Shown: positions 49,540-61,872, numbered from the stretch's first letter. The stretch: 64,000 bases of DNA from Phoenix dactylifera (GCF_009389715.1 NW_024068005.1:62001-126000), one strand, 5' to 3'. Program-made: numbers and translations. Notes: generated by a model from the sequence alone, not told the origin.

Positions 49540-49740
49540 TAAAGATTTTGTAATCTCGATAACTTTATAAATGGAGTATGTGCAGATATATAGTGGAAAG
49601 AACAACTGAATGGGAGTGATCGAAGGGATACATAGTTAGTCATATCCCTGTAGATATACATGAGCAATGAACCATATACAGGAAGATCGGATGAGAGTGT
49701 GCAAGTTAAAATATCATCTGATATCTCTGTTACCAACCAC
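49540..49740 (-). repeat. Copia 5' LTR
   Basis: Directly abuts the PBS; the first 137 bp match the 3' LTR. The outer boundary is approximate, near the GTTGG at 49731-49737. Confidence 0.65.
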
Positions 49741-49744
49741 AAGT

Positions 49745-50165
49745 GGCCATAAAAAGTTTCTAGCACTAAGAACCTATACTCCTATGGAACTCGAAACACA
49801 TTTGAAATATAACCTAAGTTCCACTTAAAAGAATAATAAAAGCATTTTGTTTGCTCTCACAGGCATGTTTACGTGCGTGATGACTCACATACACGTAGCT
49901 TATAGAAGTAATCACCAACATGACAAGCATATATACAACTTATTAGCAACCATTTATAACTACAAGTGAAGAGGAGAAGCATGTGCACATGAGAAAAACT
50001 AGTGCAATTGATGGCTGGTCCTCATAGCAGCGATTGCACTCACTGGGTCTAGGCTCTTTGGGCAGCTAGCCGTGCAACTCCTTATAGTCCTGGACCTGCA
50101 CAACCTCTTCTCATCTTCCGTCAGTGCTTGCAGCCTCTCTTGGGTGAAATCATCACGGCTTCAAA
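49745..50165. other. Spacer between two LTR elements
   Basis: No gene recognised. AT-rich sequence of unknown origin. Confidence 0.4.
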
Positions 50166-50170
50166 GATAC

Positions 50171-51281
50171 TGTTGGGGGAAAAATGGACCACCCCACAAA
50201 TACAATTAAAACACCCAAATCCGACAGGAGGCCTGAGCTCATACAGGCCGAGCTCATTTAGGCCGAGCTCAGAAGACCGAGCTCATGCAGGCCGAGCTCA
50301 TGAGGCTGAGCTCAGAAGGCCGAGCTCATGCAGTCCGAACCGAGCTCAGAAGATCGAGCTCATGTAGGCCGAGCTCATGAGGCCGAGCTCAGAAGACCGA
50401 GCTCATGCAGGCCGAGCTCATGAGGCCGAGCTCATGCAGTCCAAACCGAGCTCAGAAGACTGAGCTCATGCAGGCCGAGCTCATGAGGCCGAGCTTAGAA
50501 GACCAAGCTCATGCAGGCCAAGTTCATGAGGCCGAGCTCAGAAGGCCGAGCTCATGCAAACCGAGCTCAGAAGGCCGAGCTCATGCAGGTCGAGCTCATG
50601 CAGGCCGAGCTTATGCAGTCCGAGCCGAGCTCATGCAGTCCGAGCCGAGCTCATGCAGTCTGAACCGAGCTCATGCAGGCCGAGCTCAGAAGACTGTCGA
50701 GCACAGAAGGCCGAGCTGACCTCAGAAGGCCGACCTCGTCGTCCACATGCTGCGGCCATGCCCTGTAACAACCTTACCGCACCATGCTTTACTTGCCGGC
50801 CACGCCACGACATATCAACCATGGATCATACCCTGCTACGACTGTAAACACCTCACCATTCCCAAGAATGGACTGCACTGCGTGCCACAAGCAAGCTTTA
50901 GCTGCGCGCCATCTCCTCCCATGATTGGAACGGGTCATCCACGGCAACTCATTACTTCACACGCCTACGTCCAATCGTAACGGTAACCTATTAATTCGTC
51001 CAGTTACATCACAGATAATCCTGCCACTCTCCCTATAAAAAGAAAAACTTTTTCCTCCCAAGAGGAGGTTTCGAATTTCTACATGCAGTCCATCTCTTTC
51101 TCCAAAATTAAGCCCCCCTCTGACTTAAGCATCGGAGGGCCGACGCCGAAAACCTCGGCCACCGGCTTGTTGCAGGTATTCCGGAGGATGCCGCCCGCCG
51201 ACGGACCGCCACCCGCCATTCCAGCATCGGAGCTTCTCCTTCTCAGCCGACAGTCGCCCCCGAGTCTAATTTCCAGCAACA
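50171..51281 (+). repeat. 5' LTR of the gag-only element
   Basis: 1111 bp. It contains a GAGCTC tandem array (about 50230-50700), a TATA box TATAAAA (51034-51040), a CT-rich R region (CCTCCCAAGAGGAGG) and the conserved 3' part with CTTAAGCATCGGAGGGCCG. Confidence 0.9.
50230..50725 (+). repeat. GAGCTC palindrome tandem array in the 5' LTR
   Basis: Several dozen variants of CCGAGCTCATGCAGG, CCGAGCTCAGAAGAC and CCGAGCTCATGAGG, 12-18 bp each, every one carrying the palindrome GAGCTC. ORFs across it are Arg/Pro/Ser-rich artefacts. Confidence 0.92.
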
Positions 51282-51283
51282 GT

Positions 51284-51301
51284 TGGCGCTAGGGGAAGGG
51301 C
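51284..51301 (+). other. Primer binding site of the gag-only element
   Basis: TTGGCGCTAGGGGAAGGG follows the LTR after two bases, comparable to TGGCGC-type PBS sites of plant gypsy elements. The exact tRNA is not certain. Confidence 0.6.
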
Positions 51302-51861
51302 CCGAGTCGTAGCCATGAAGCTAAGGAGTAAGGAAGCCTCTAACGCCTCTCGGCATCGCGTACCAAGTCCTGGACACTCAATCCAGAACCCATCACCAAG
51401 GCCTCCGGTGGATCCAGTCCCCCCAAGTTCAACCAGAGCAGTTCAACCTGCTTGTTCAACAAGTCCAAGCACTCACTGCGGCCGTTCAAGGCCTACAGCA
51501 AATAGAAGGACAACCTCTACTCCCTCCTCACGAGCATGAGTCCTCAGGACGCCACTCGCGATGTCATTTCTCTGTAGAGCGTCGCCACCACCGAAGCTCC
51601 CACCGAGCTCGACCCCCAAGCCGAGAGGGCTTGTCACGCATCCATTATCCTGAGAGCTCGCGCCGAAGCCTGACGCCTCAAGTACGGGAGCACCCATCTG
51701 AGGCGGGGTCCGCCCCATGCCAAGCTGCAACAGGAGCCCCACCCGAGCTCGGCAGAAAAGTCGAGGACTTGGAGCGGCAGATATAGATGCTTCAAGATCG
51801 AGGCCCATAGCGAGACGTCGACCTTGACTTTACAACAGAATCTCCATTCCCTCAATGGATC

Positions 51862-52821
51862 ATGGATGAGTCAATCCCCCAGAGGTTCAAGATGCCACAG
51901 ATTGAGCCATATGATGGCTCATTCGATCCTCTTGATCATTTGGAGAGCTACAAGTCCCTTATGACACTCCAGGGAGCCACAGACGCTCTACTCTGCAAAG
52001 CCTTCCCAGCAACTCTCCGCAAGACAGCTCGTTTTTGGTTCTCCGGACTAAAGCCCAGCTCGATTCTCTTCTTTAAACAGTTGGGCAGGCAGCTCGCCAC
52101 CCATTTTGCTGCTAGCCGGCGTCAGCGCCGGACCTCAGACTCCCTCTTCGCCATCACGCAGAAGGAGGGAGAATCCTTAAAAGACTACATCAGTCGCTTT
52201 TCCTCGGCCACATGGGAGGTTCGCGATCTCGACCAGTCAATCGCCATGTCGGCATTGAAGACTGGAGCTCGGTCCTGCAAATTTCTCTTCTCCATCGAGA
52301 AGAGCTTCCCCGCCGACTTTGTTGAAATGTTGGCCCTAGCTCGCAAGTACGCCAAGGCTGAGGAAGCCATGGCCTCTCAGTGGGAGGCAGCCGAACGACC
52401 TGCCAAGATGCAGAAGACGCGCCACGAGGAGCGCTCCCAACCAAGCAGCAGATCCCCCTGGCATGAGAAAGAGCCTCCTTGGCCCAAGAGCCTAGCTCAC
52501 TCGAGGTCTCCCCTCCAAAAGTTTCAAATATACACTCCCCTCACATCTACCCGAGCAGAGATCCTCATGGAGATTGAGAGTCAGGGCTACCTCCGACCTC
52601 CATTGAGAATTCGACCGACAGAGTCGCGGAAGCACTCGAAAAAGTACTGCCACTTCCACCGAGATCGCGGCCATGATACGGAGGATTGCTACGAGCTCCG
52701 TGATGAGATCGAGGCACTTGCCCGCCGAGGTCGGTTGAGTTGTTTTGTCCATGATCATGCCTACAGGAGAGAACCTGAGGAGCAAAACCCAGTGCCGCGT
52801 GAGGAGCAGAATGACAACTGA
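51862..52821 (+). CDS. Retrotransposon gag protein (Ty3-gypsy, Retand/Tat-like)
   Basis: An intact 319-residue frame. The retrotransposon gag core includes QIEPYDGSFDPLDHLESYKS, AFPATLRKTARFWFSGLKP and ITQKEGESLKDYISRF. A C-terminal zinc knuckle-like motif, YCHFHRDRGHDTEDCYELRD, ends at about residue 275. Gag would form the particle and bind element RNA. Upstream frames (51315-51860) look like a frameshifted gag N-terminus, so the true start may have been further 5'. The following 1.2 kb has no pol. Confidence 0.82.
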   Translation: MDESIPQRFKMPQIEPYDGSFDPLDHLESYKSLMTLQGATDALLCKAFPATLRKTARFWFSGLKPSSILFFKQLGRQLATHFAASRRQRRTSDSLFAITQKEGESLKDYISRFSSATWEVRDLDQSIAMSALKTGARSCKFLFSIEKSFPADFVEMLALARKYAKAEEAMASQWEAAERPAKMQKTRHEERSQPSSRSPWHEKEPPWPKSLAHSRSPLQKFQIYTPLTSTRAEILMEIESQGYLRPPLRIRPTESRKHSKKYCHFHRDRGHDTEDCYELRDEIEALARRGRLSCFVHDHAYRREPEEQNPVPREEQNDN

Positions 52822-53144
52822 CCTCTCGCGGGCATCAACAATATCATCAGAGGGCGGGCAAGTAGAGGCGCCTGAAGCAACGAGCTCGGAAGAAGGAGCT
52901 TCCTCAAAGCATCCGTGCATTGCGAAAGTCATCTCCTTTTTCGATGAAGACCAAAGGATTTTATGACGACGTTGTAGCTATTTCCTTCATCATTGCAAGG
53001 CTTTAAAAAGAATTTTAGTACATAATAAAAGCTTGGCTGATGCCTTATTTTGTAATGCCTTTCAAAGGATAAGCACTCCTCTGACTAGATTCACAGTAGA
53101 TTCCACCCCAAGAAAGTACTATGAAGTTAAATTCTCTCATGGTC

Positions 53145-53400
53145 CAGAAGGCGGAGCTCATGCAGGCCGAGCCGAGCTCAGAAGACCGAGCTCATGCAGG
53201 CCGAGCCGAGCTCATGCAGGCTGAGCCGAGCTCAAAAGATCGAGCTCATGCAGACCGAGCTTAGAAGGCCGAGCTCATTTAGGCCGAGCTCATGCAGTCC
53301 GAGCCGAGCTCAGAAGACCGAGCTCATGCAGACCGTGCTCACGCAGGCCGAGCTCATGCAGACCGAGCTCAGAAGAACGGGCTCCAAAGGCCAACCTCAG
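53145..53400 (+). repeat. Second GAGCTC array, internal to the element
   Basis: About 250 bp of the same GAGCTC-bearing units as in the LTRs, placed between gag and the 3' LTR. Confidence 0.88.
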
Positions 53401-53670
53401 AAAGCCAGTGCTGAGCCAAGTCTTGAGGGACTTCGAAGCTCGAGAGCTATCAAAATATCTCCAAAAGGTACAGGACGCCACTTTGGCTTCAAATAATTTC
53501 AATATTTTATTTATTTCCAGGTCGGAGAATCCAAAAAATGACTTACAGGTATCTCTATCTCCAACGTCGCCCCGTTCCGAATAAAGGCGCACGATCGCCA
53601 ATGGACGAAGTCCGTCTCCTGTATGTGTCTCCAATGATGCCCCAACTAAGCTCAGGACACCTGTTCGACG

Positions 53671-53865
53671 TCATTCGACGATATTCGACGTCCTTCAACG
53701 CCATTCGATGCCATTCGATGACATTCAATGCCATTCGACGATATTCGACGCCATTCGACGACATTCGACGCCCTTCGACGACATTCGATGCCCTTCGACG
53801 ATATTCGATGCCATTTGACGCCATGTCAACGCCGTTCGACACCCTGTAACGCCATTCGACACCTC
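53671..53865 (+). repeat. ATTCGACG tandem array
   Basis: Roughly fifteen 11-13 bp units of the form CGACGCCATT / CGACGATATT / CGATGCCATT. Unrelated to the GAGCTC array. No coding meaning. Confidence 0.88.
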
Positions 53866-54080
53866 CTACGACAACACGCCCCGATCTGAGTGGGGGATCC
53901 CTGCTGAGTCGACCACAAGCCAAAGGAGGCTGCTGAGTCGACCTGAAGCACTTAGCTCCAACTACATGAGAGGTACACCCTACTTGGCACGTACATCTCC
54001 ATAGACATTTGGCTATATTACAAGATGATCGACGACTGAACTACTTCCTTCGCTCGAGCCAAAAAGCAGCTCGAACTCGA

Positions 54081-54094
54081 AAGTCGGGGGGTAG
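54081..54094 (+). other. Polypurine tract
   Basis: AAGTCGGGGGGTAG immediately 5' of the 3' LTR start TGTTGGGGG. Confidence 0.8.
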
Positions 54095-55063
54095 TGTTGG
54101 GGGAAAAATGGACCACCCCACAAATACAATTAAAGCACCCAAATCCGGCCTGAGCTCATGCAAGCCGAGCTCATGAGGCCGAGCTCATGCAGGCCGAGCT
54201 CATGAGGCCGAGCTCATGCAGTCCGAGCCGAGCTCAGAAGACCGAGCTCATGCAGGCCGAGCTCATGCAGGCCGAACTCATGAGGCCGAGCTCAGAAGGC
54301 CGAGCTCATTTAGGCCGAGCTCATGCAGTCCGAGCTGAGCTCAGAAGACCGAGCTCATGCAGGCCGAGCTCAGAAGACCGAGCTCATGCAGTCCGAGCCG
54401 AGCTCATGCAGGCCGAGATCATGCAGTCCGAGCCGAGCTCATGCAGGCCGAGCTTAGAAAGCTGCTGAGCACAGAAGGCCAAGCACAGAAGGCTGAGCTG
54501 ACCTCAGAAGGCCGACCTCGTCGTCCACATGCTGCGGCCATGCCCTGTAGCAGCCTCACCGCACCATGCTTTACTTGCCGGCCACGCCATGACATATCAA
54601 CCACGGATCATACCCTACTACGACTGTCAACGCCTCACCATTCCCAAGAATGGACTACACTACACGCCACAAGCAAGCTCTGGCTGCGCGCCATCTCCTT
54701 CTATGATGGGAACGAGCCATCCACGGCAACTCATTACTTCGCACGCCCATGTCCAATCGTAACAGTAACCCATTAATTTGTCCAGTCATATCACAGGTAA
54801 CCCTGCCACTCCCCCTATAAAAAGGGAAACTTCTTCCTCCCAAGAGGAGATTTCGGATTTCTACATACAGTTCATCTCTTTCTCCAAAATTAAGCCCCCC
54901 TCTGACTTAAGCATCGGAGGGCCGGCACCGGAAACCCTGGCCACCGGCTTGTTGCAGGTCTCCCGGAGGATGCCGCCCGCCGACGGACCGCCACCCGCCA
55001 TTTCAGGATCGGAGCTTCTTCTTTTCAGCCGACGGTCGCCTCCGGGTCCAATTTCCAGCAATA
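54095..55063 (+). repeat. 3' LTR of the gag-only element
   Basis: 969 bp, the same ends and domains as the 5' LTR, with a TATA box at 54816. It is 142 bp shorter, mainly because the GAGCTC array (about 54150-54510) has fewer units. Confidence 0.9.
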
Positions 55064-55069
55064 GGTACA

Positions 55070-55855
55070 TATATAAAAAGGAAGAATTTTTATCAGCAAC
55101 CATCAAAAGGTTTTCTTGATCGAGCACAAGAAATGTTAATAAACTTCGTCGTATCACCTATCCGAGATCCATCAATATGCATGTAGTAAAGCAGCTGGAC
55201 CTCAGAACTCTTCTGAGTTCCACCAATAGGCAGGGCCGGCAGCACCGCAGCAGGCACAGAGAATGCACTCAGGGCCGGAGAAATTCTCTCCCACTCTCTT
55301 GCTTCTTTTGATCTTGAGCCATGGCTCAATTAACCTATATACATCATGTTGAGATCCATGGACTAAGCTTAAACAAAATCAGTCACTAAAGATATGACTA
55401 CAAAGCTGTAAACATGACCTGAAAATCATCAAACAGCTCCTTAATTACTAGGAGAATAGAAAGACTGTAGGCAATTGAATTGGCATGACTATTTATAGCT
55501 CAAGCATAACCTACGTGGAATTCCGTTGATTGAAACCTGGTTAAACTTACATACTTCGATATATAAGCTTGACTCATGCATTACCTGACCTGAAACATTT
55601 TTGAAAAGTTAATGGTATTTCAAAAATAATGCAACGCTAGCACGAGTGCAAATGTACTCGATTAATTGTTCACTATACAGTCCATCTATATTTATCATGG
55701 GTGTTCTATGGAGACCAAGTCAGTAATATGCACGACAGAGACCGACCACAGGCAAAACATGCCAAATAATAAAACCCACCGTTTCCACATTAATTCCTTA
55801 TCACTGGAATTATGTGGAAAAAATATAAGATGATGTTTTTTTTTAAAGACTATAT
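55070..55855. other. Spacer, nothing recognised
   Basis: AT-rich sequence without a supported gene. Confidence 0.4.
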
Positions 55856-55859
55856 ACTG

Positions 55860-56290
55860 ACTCTTACGAAATGGAGGCACAAGTAGTTATACTTGTATTG
55901 GTGGTAGAAAGTTGTGAGATCCACCCGCCAAGTCCTTGACGACAAACATTGAGGGAGAGGAGTTATCATAGTGGCGTTGGAAGTATTGGTGTCGATGGGT
56001 TTTAAACAAGCCACCGTGTTGATCCCACCTATGTTCATGGAGCAGGAGCCACAGATGCCGGGGTTTCACCGATATATCCTGAAGTCCTCCACCTTCTTGG
56101 ACTTGTCTGATCTAGACATCTCCTTCTTCCCTTCTACCCTATCTGGAAGCCTTGCATAGTTCTCTACAATGTCCTTGACATCCTTCTGCCCCTTTCCTTT
56201 AATATAGCTCGTCACCTTGCTTACCCCATCACCAAACCAGCCCTTCAATGGCCCCACTCTCTTCAACATCTCCCTCTCCTCTCTACCAAG
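55860..56290 (-). pseudogene. SDH2-3: Succinate dehydrogenase iron-sulfur subunit (SDH2-3-like) pseudogene
   Basis: Minus-strand translation from about 56269 gives an N-terminal presequence-like region ending KSKKVEDFRIYR. After a TGA and the residues NP it jumps directly to GICGSCSMNIGGINTVACLK and continues ATMITPLP. These are the parts of SDH2 flanking a missing stretch of about 60 residues, including the SCREG motif. GICGSCSMN is the 2Fe-2S ligand loop. CLKP and TITPLP-like variants are closer to the seed-maturation isoform SDH2-3 than to SDH2-1/2-2. A frameshift follows ITPLP (MFVVKDLA reads in another frame), and the C-terminal 3Fe-4S/4Fe-4S half is missing. It is clearly non-functional. 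An intact SDH2 is not in this window. Confidence 0.8.
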
Positions 56291-56299
56291 GAGAAAGGT

Positions 56300-58171
<1,872 letters not shown>

Positions 58172-58194
58172 TTTCACTACAGGAATATTCATTT

Positions 58195-58440
58195 TTCCCG
58201 GCGCTTTTTGGAACCTTTACCGACGCTTATTAGCGTCGGCTAAAGTTCCGGCCACGCTAATCGAAGCGTCGCAAAAACGTCGACGATACTTGCGTGGGAA
58301 AAATTTTTTCCGACGCTTTTGGAAAGCGTCGTAATATGTTAGTTTTTAGCGACAGATTTTAGCGACGCTTAAAAGCGTCGCTAAAATAATCAAAGCCGAC
58401 GCTTATAAGCGTCGGCGTTAGCCAATATTTTTTTAAAAAA
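58195..58440. repeat. CACTA left subterminal repeats
   Basis: Multiple copies of CGACGCTT and AAGCGTCG, several as palindromes such as CCGACGCTTATAAGCGTCGG. These are likely transposase binding sites. Confidence 0.85.
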
Positions 58441-58978
58441 AATATTTTTCTCACTGGGTGGACCTGGGGAATGGTGGGGAGACGAGTGAACTCCAGAAGG
58501 GGATACCGGAAGCAAGTACCCGGCAGGATTCTCTCATCCATGGCCTATGATCAATCGAAACCAAGAAATCACCCAAAAATAAGACGAAAACGAGGACGAC
58601 TCCTCCTCTTCTTCGTCTTCGCCTCCCCTGGCCTATGCACGGAGGGGCGAGAGACCCAAACACCAAAAAGAGGGCTTCGGGTTTTCTTTCCTCCAGTACG
58701 CCCCAGATCTCCTCCTTTTCCTCCTTTGCCTGGAGTCAAGTTTCTCAAAATAGACAGAAAAATAAATAAACAAGGAGAGGAGAGGAGATCTGAACACCTG
58801 GAGCCACGGCCCGCCCCTTCCCGGCCACCGCCTGTCCCCGATGGCGTGACACCGGCGCTCCGGCCCCCCTGCATATCCGTTTACTCCTGTCACCCCTGCA
58901 ACAAAAATAAAGAAGGGGGAGGCGGCGGATCTACTCTTCGGAAATATAACAACCATTCAAAGACAAACTTTTACCCAC

Positions 58979-59559
58979 CTTGCAAGATGATGCCCCAAAA
59001 CAGCAGCTTGAGCGTCCTGACCACCACTCTCCTCACAGCGAGAAGTCGGTTCGGTATCCTCTGCATCCAAAACAGAAAAGAGTTTTAAGATTACCTCCAC
59101 ACCGGCGGCAATGGAAATGATTCGAAAAAGAAACCCCAGACCTTGAGAGAGAGGGGAATGGCCATCCCCACAATGAAGAGAAAGAAGGGCATCACGAAAT
59201 CGGCGAGGTTGCAGCCATTCCACGGTGCATGTCCGATCACCGGCCACTCGCCCCCCGCTCCGTCCACCAAGATCATCATCTGCGGAAAATACCAGATCAG
59301 AAGGCTGTGCGTCAACCAGAAAGGAATGAAAGGATTCTATACCGTCCGATTTTTTTCGTAGGATTATCTTCGAATTCGGGAAGCGGGAGGGGTGAAGGAG
59401 AGGGAGTACCGCGACGGTGAGGCCTCGGAAAATGTCGAGCGAGGCGACGCACTTCGCCCGGCGGGGCTTCTCGGCCTCGCCGGCGGCGGCGAGGAGGCGG
59501 TCGGGGTCCTCGTCAGCGGCGGGGTGGGATCGACGGAGGAGATCTTGGCCGGTGGCCAT
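58979..59559 (-). pseudogene. Captured 5' part of a heparan-alpha-glucosaminide N-acetyltransferase-like gene
   Basis: Exon 1 59559-59410 (ATG, MATGQDLLRRSHP ... RRAKCVASLDIFRGLTVA), exon 2 59279-59142 (MILVDGAGGEWPVIGHAPWN, FVMPFFLFIVGMAIPLSLK) and exon 3 59060-58979 (IPNRLLAVRRVVVRTLKLLF). GT-AG borders and phases (0, 0, 1) are all intact, giving 123 joined codons. This matches the N-terminus of plant HGSNAT-like (DUF5009-type) membrane acyltransferases: a cytosolic leader, then the first transmembrane helices. Remaining exons, including the rest of the membrane domain, are absent, so no enzyme is made. The fragment keeps introns, so it was captured as genomic DNA by the CACTA element. Confidence 0.88.
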
Positions 59560-59734
59560 TTCTTGTTTTAAGGATTGATGTCGGCGCCGGAGGGAGGAGG
59601 AGAGGAGAGTGGCTCAGATCCAAGAGAAGGGGGAGGGAAGAGAAGGATTAACGTCGGCGCCGAAGGGAAGAGGAGAGGAGATGATATAAGAGCTAGGGCA
59701 TCGGGAGGAGTTTTGAGGTATAGAGATGGTTTTG

Positions 59735-59905
59735 GCCTCCGACGACGCTTATAAGCGTCGTCGTAGATCCCAATTTTCCACAACGCTTAAAAGCGTCGTC
59801 AATTGCAAAGCTATACCGACGCTTTTTAGAAGCGTCGGCAGAATTTTGCGCGGGACCAACATTTCCCGACGCTTTTCCCTAGCGTCGGGAAAAAAGCGTC
59901 GGGAA
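59735..59905. repeat. CACTA right subterminal repeats
   Basis: CGACGCTTATAAGCGTCG and variants in both orientations, mirroring the left subterminal region. Confidence 0.85.
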
Positions 59906-59928
59906 ATATTACTTTTCCTGTAGTGTTT

Positions 59929-60203
59929 GGATCTTTAGTTTAAAGACTGCAAAGACGCTCTTTCCTTTTCAAGCAAAGTTGAAACTCATAGCCCAAAGTT
60001 GACTCACATTTTACTAATTTCGTGACTCAGTTGAGTTACTTCAACAACTCAGACAAGTCAAATTTCAGTTATTTTAGAGTTCTCTTGCCAATGCATCTAG
60101 TTTGGGGAAAAACAATAACAATATAGCTGATGAAAAAACATAGTATAACCTATTTAAATTGAGATATCAAATCACATTGCTCTTGATTGAAATATTATAT
60201 TTT
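59929..60203. other. Short spacer
   Basis: Between the CACTA element and the solo LTR. GACTCA/AACTCA motifs recur near 60000-60055. No gene. Confidence 0.4.
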
Positions 60204-60208
60204 AAAAT

Positions 60209-61157
60209 TGTTGGGGGAAAAATGGATTGCCCCGAAACAGTTGGAACGCATCGCCGGCACGTGATGACAGGTGCCCCGACAGCAACCCTCAGATGCGCCC
60301 GACCACGAGGTGCCCGACCTCGGATGTGCCCGACCGTGAGGCACCCCACCCCGGACGCGCCCGATTTCCAGGCGCCCGACCTCGAGACGTCCGACCTTAA
60401 GGCGCCCGACATCGGCATCCCCAACCTCAGCGCCCAAAGCCCTGCGGCCTTGCAGCCCCTAGTCTCGGTCAAGCCAACTCCGATCGACCTCAACCCCGAA
60501 GAAGACCCAGTCAAAGGACGAAGCAAACTCCTTCACTCCGTCGGGAACCAAGCCCCTCTCCTCCTCATCCAAGATCCAATCCCGTGATCTCCGCCTGAAC
60601 AACTGTCAGCAATTAATGCGCATGGCCTTCACAGATCTCCGGCTTACTCAGCAATTAATGCGCATGGCCTCCACAGATCTCCGGCTTCTCAACAATTAAT
60701 GCGCATGGTCTCCACAAATCTCCAGCTTACTCAAACTCTCAGGCCCTCCACGGCAACCAGTTGACTCACTCAACTACGTCCAGTCACCCACAGCAACTCA
60801 TCGGCTCTAGTATAGCCCTCCACGGCAATGCATTAATTCACATGATCGTGCTCAATCATGACGGTAACTTATTTAATTCGTCCGGTCACATCACAGGTAA
60901 CCCTTTATCCCTCCTATAAAATGGGAACCTCTTCTCCTTGAAGGGGGATTCTGATTTTTAGACTCGGATATACAACTCATCTCCCTTTCTCCACTAAAGC
61001 CCCTCTCTGACTTAAGCATCGAAATGCTGGCACCGAAAAACCCGGCCACCGGCTTTTTGCAGGTCCTCCGGAGGACGCAGCCCGCTGACGTAACACCAAG
61101 CACCGAAGCTCCTCCTTCCCGGCCAGTGGTCACCCCCGGGTCCAATTTCCAACAACA
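60209..61157 (+). mobile_element. Solo LTR related to the gag-only element
   Basis: 949 bp beginning TGTTGGGGGAAAAATGGA and ending CCAACAACA, with perfect AAAAT duplications at 60204-60208 and 61158-61162. TATA box at 60915-60920, then the same 3' region (CTTAAGCATCGA, CCGGCCACCGGCTT) as the LTRs at 50171 and 54095. No internal sequence or second LTR, as after LTR-LTR recombination. Confidence 0.9.
60286..60425 (+). repeat. GCGCCCGACCTCGAG-type tandem array in the solo LTR
   Basis: About eight to nine degenerate 14-17 bp units (GCCCGACCTCGGAT, GCGCCCGACCTCGAGA, CGTCCGACCTTAAGG). It sits where the related LTRs carry the GAGCTC array, but the unit sequence is different. Confidence 0.8.
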
Positions 61158-61162
61158 AAAAT

Positions 61163-61867
61163 ATATAGAGATAAATTTTGAGCTAATTTGCTTGTTTCTA
61201 AGGGTAGATGAAACTAAAATGACTTAAGGCTGTTAAAATGGTTTTTTCATTTGATCATGGATAAACAAACTTAGAAATTTGTGATTTTTGGTTTCTAGCT
61301 ATTTAATATACCATAGGTCATGATCAATAGTGATTTTCATTTTGAGTTGCCCTTGATTAATGTCCATTATGAAGCATGCTGGTAATTCTATATTTTAGAT
61401 ATATTACTCATATGCTTCTACAAAACATTAAGACATATTTGATTGATCGAAATATCTAAAATTAATTTGAATCAATATGCTCAAATCCTCTAATAATATT
61501 AACGAAGATTATATAGGTGTCATAAACTCATTTGTGGCAAATACATGCAAAACCCAATTATAAGAAAATAATAATATCAAAATATTCATCCAATAGTCCA
61601 AGATGTCAAAACAACCCATCCAACATTCCAAGATATCATAAACTCTAACACAAAAAGAGAAACACTGAAAATTTTATTTTTTTTCTTGCTCATTGCATGT
61701 GTATTAATTAATCTTTCAATTTATGCAACAAGATCACAACTATCTCTAGACAATGGAGGAATAGGATCTCGCTTCTGCAACACTTCCTTGTCTCTTAACT
61801 CTCACAAACTCGGCAATGACTTAGCCTAACTCAGCGATAACTCAGTCTAACTTGGCATTGACTTGGC
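61163..61867. other. Spacer with short tandem repeats
   Basis: AT-rich. Immediately before the TRIM, 61800-61872 holds three imperfect copies of about 21-24 bp (AACTCGGCAATGACTTAGCCT, with AACTCAGCGATAACTCAGTCT and AACTTGGCATTGACTTGGCCT). No gene. Confidence 0.6.
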
Positions 61868-61872
61868 CTAAC

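Larger units (their letters stand above)
37145..49740 (-). mobile_element. Ty1-copia retrotransposon, split by a nested gypsy element
   Basis: A copia element on the minus strand. Terminal repeats at 37145-37276 and 49540-49676 are about 90% similar over 130 bp and may extend to about 200 bp. An initiator-Met PBS follows the 5' LTR. Gag starts at 49488 (MASSDSSSATLAVV), is cut at 49310 by the gypsy insertion and resumes at 41572. Order gag-protease-integrase-RT-RNase H is that of copia. Many stops and frameshifts show it is dead and older than the nested element. Confidence 0.88.
50171..55063 (+). mobile_element. Non-autonomous gag-only LTR retrotransposon (Retand/Tat-like)
   Basis: 5' LTR 50171-51281, PBS at 51284, gag 51862-52821, polypurine tract 54081-54094, 3' LTR 54095-55063. 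Flanking pentamers are GATAC (50166-50170) and GGTAC (55064-55068), a target duplication with one mismatch. The LTRs begin TGTTGGGGGAAAAATGGACC and end CCAGCAACA (mutated to CAATA at the right). There is no protease, RT or integrase, so mobilisation would need a partner element. Confidence 0.88.
58175..59925. mobile_element. Non-autonomous CACTA transposon carrying a captured gene (Pack-CACTA)
   Basis: Starts CACTACAGGAATATTC and ends with the inverse, ...TTTTCCTGTAGTG, flanked by TTT on both sides (58172-58174 and 59926-59928), the 3-bp duplication expected for CACTA/En-Spm. Subterminal regions (58195-58440 and 59735-59905) are packed with AAGCGTCG/CGACGCTT repeats. No transposase. The 1751-bp element encloses three exons and the introns of a host gene. 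Confidence 0.9.

Noticed and set aside
50128-50847. Arg/Pro/Ser-rich ORFs and a CRISPR-like repeat pattern
   Set aside because: The repeats have no unique spacers, lie in retrotransposon LTRs of a plant genome, and the ORFs follow the GAGCTC array through all frames.
58471-59088. Plus-strand ORF in the CACTA element as a gene
   Set aside because: It is antisense to the captured HGSNAT-like intron and exon sequence, which has correct splice sites on the minus strand.
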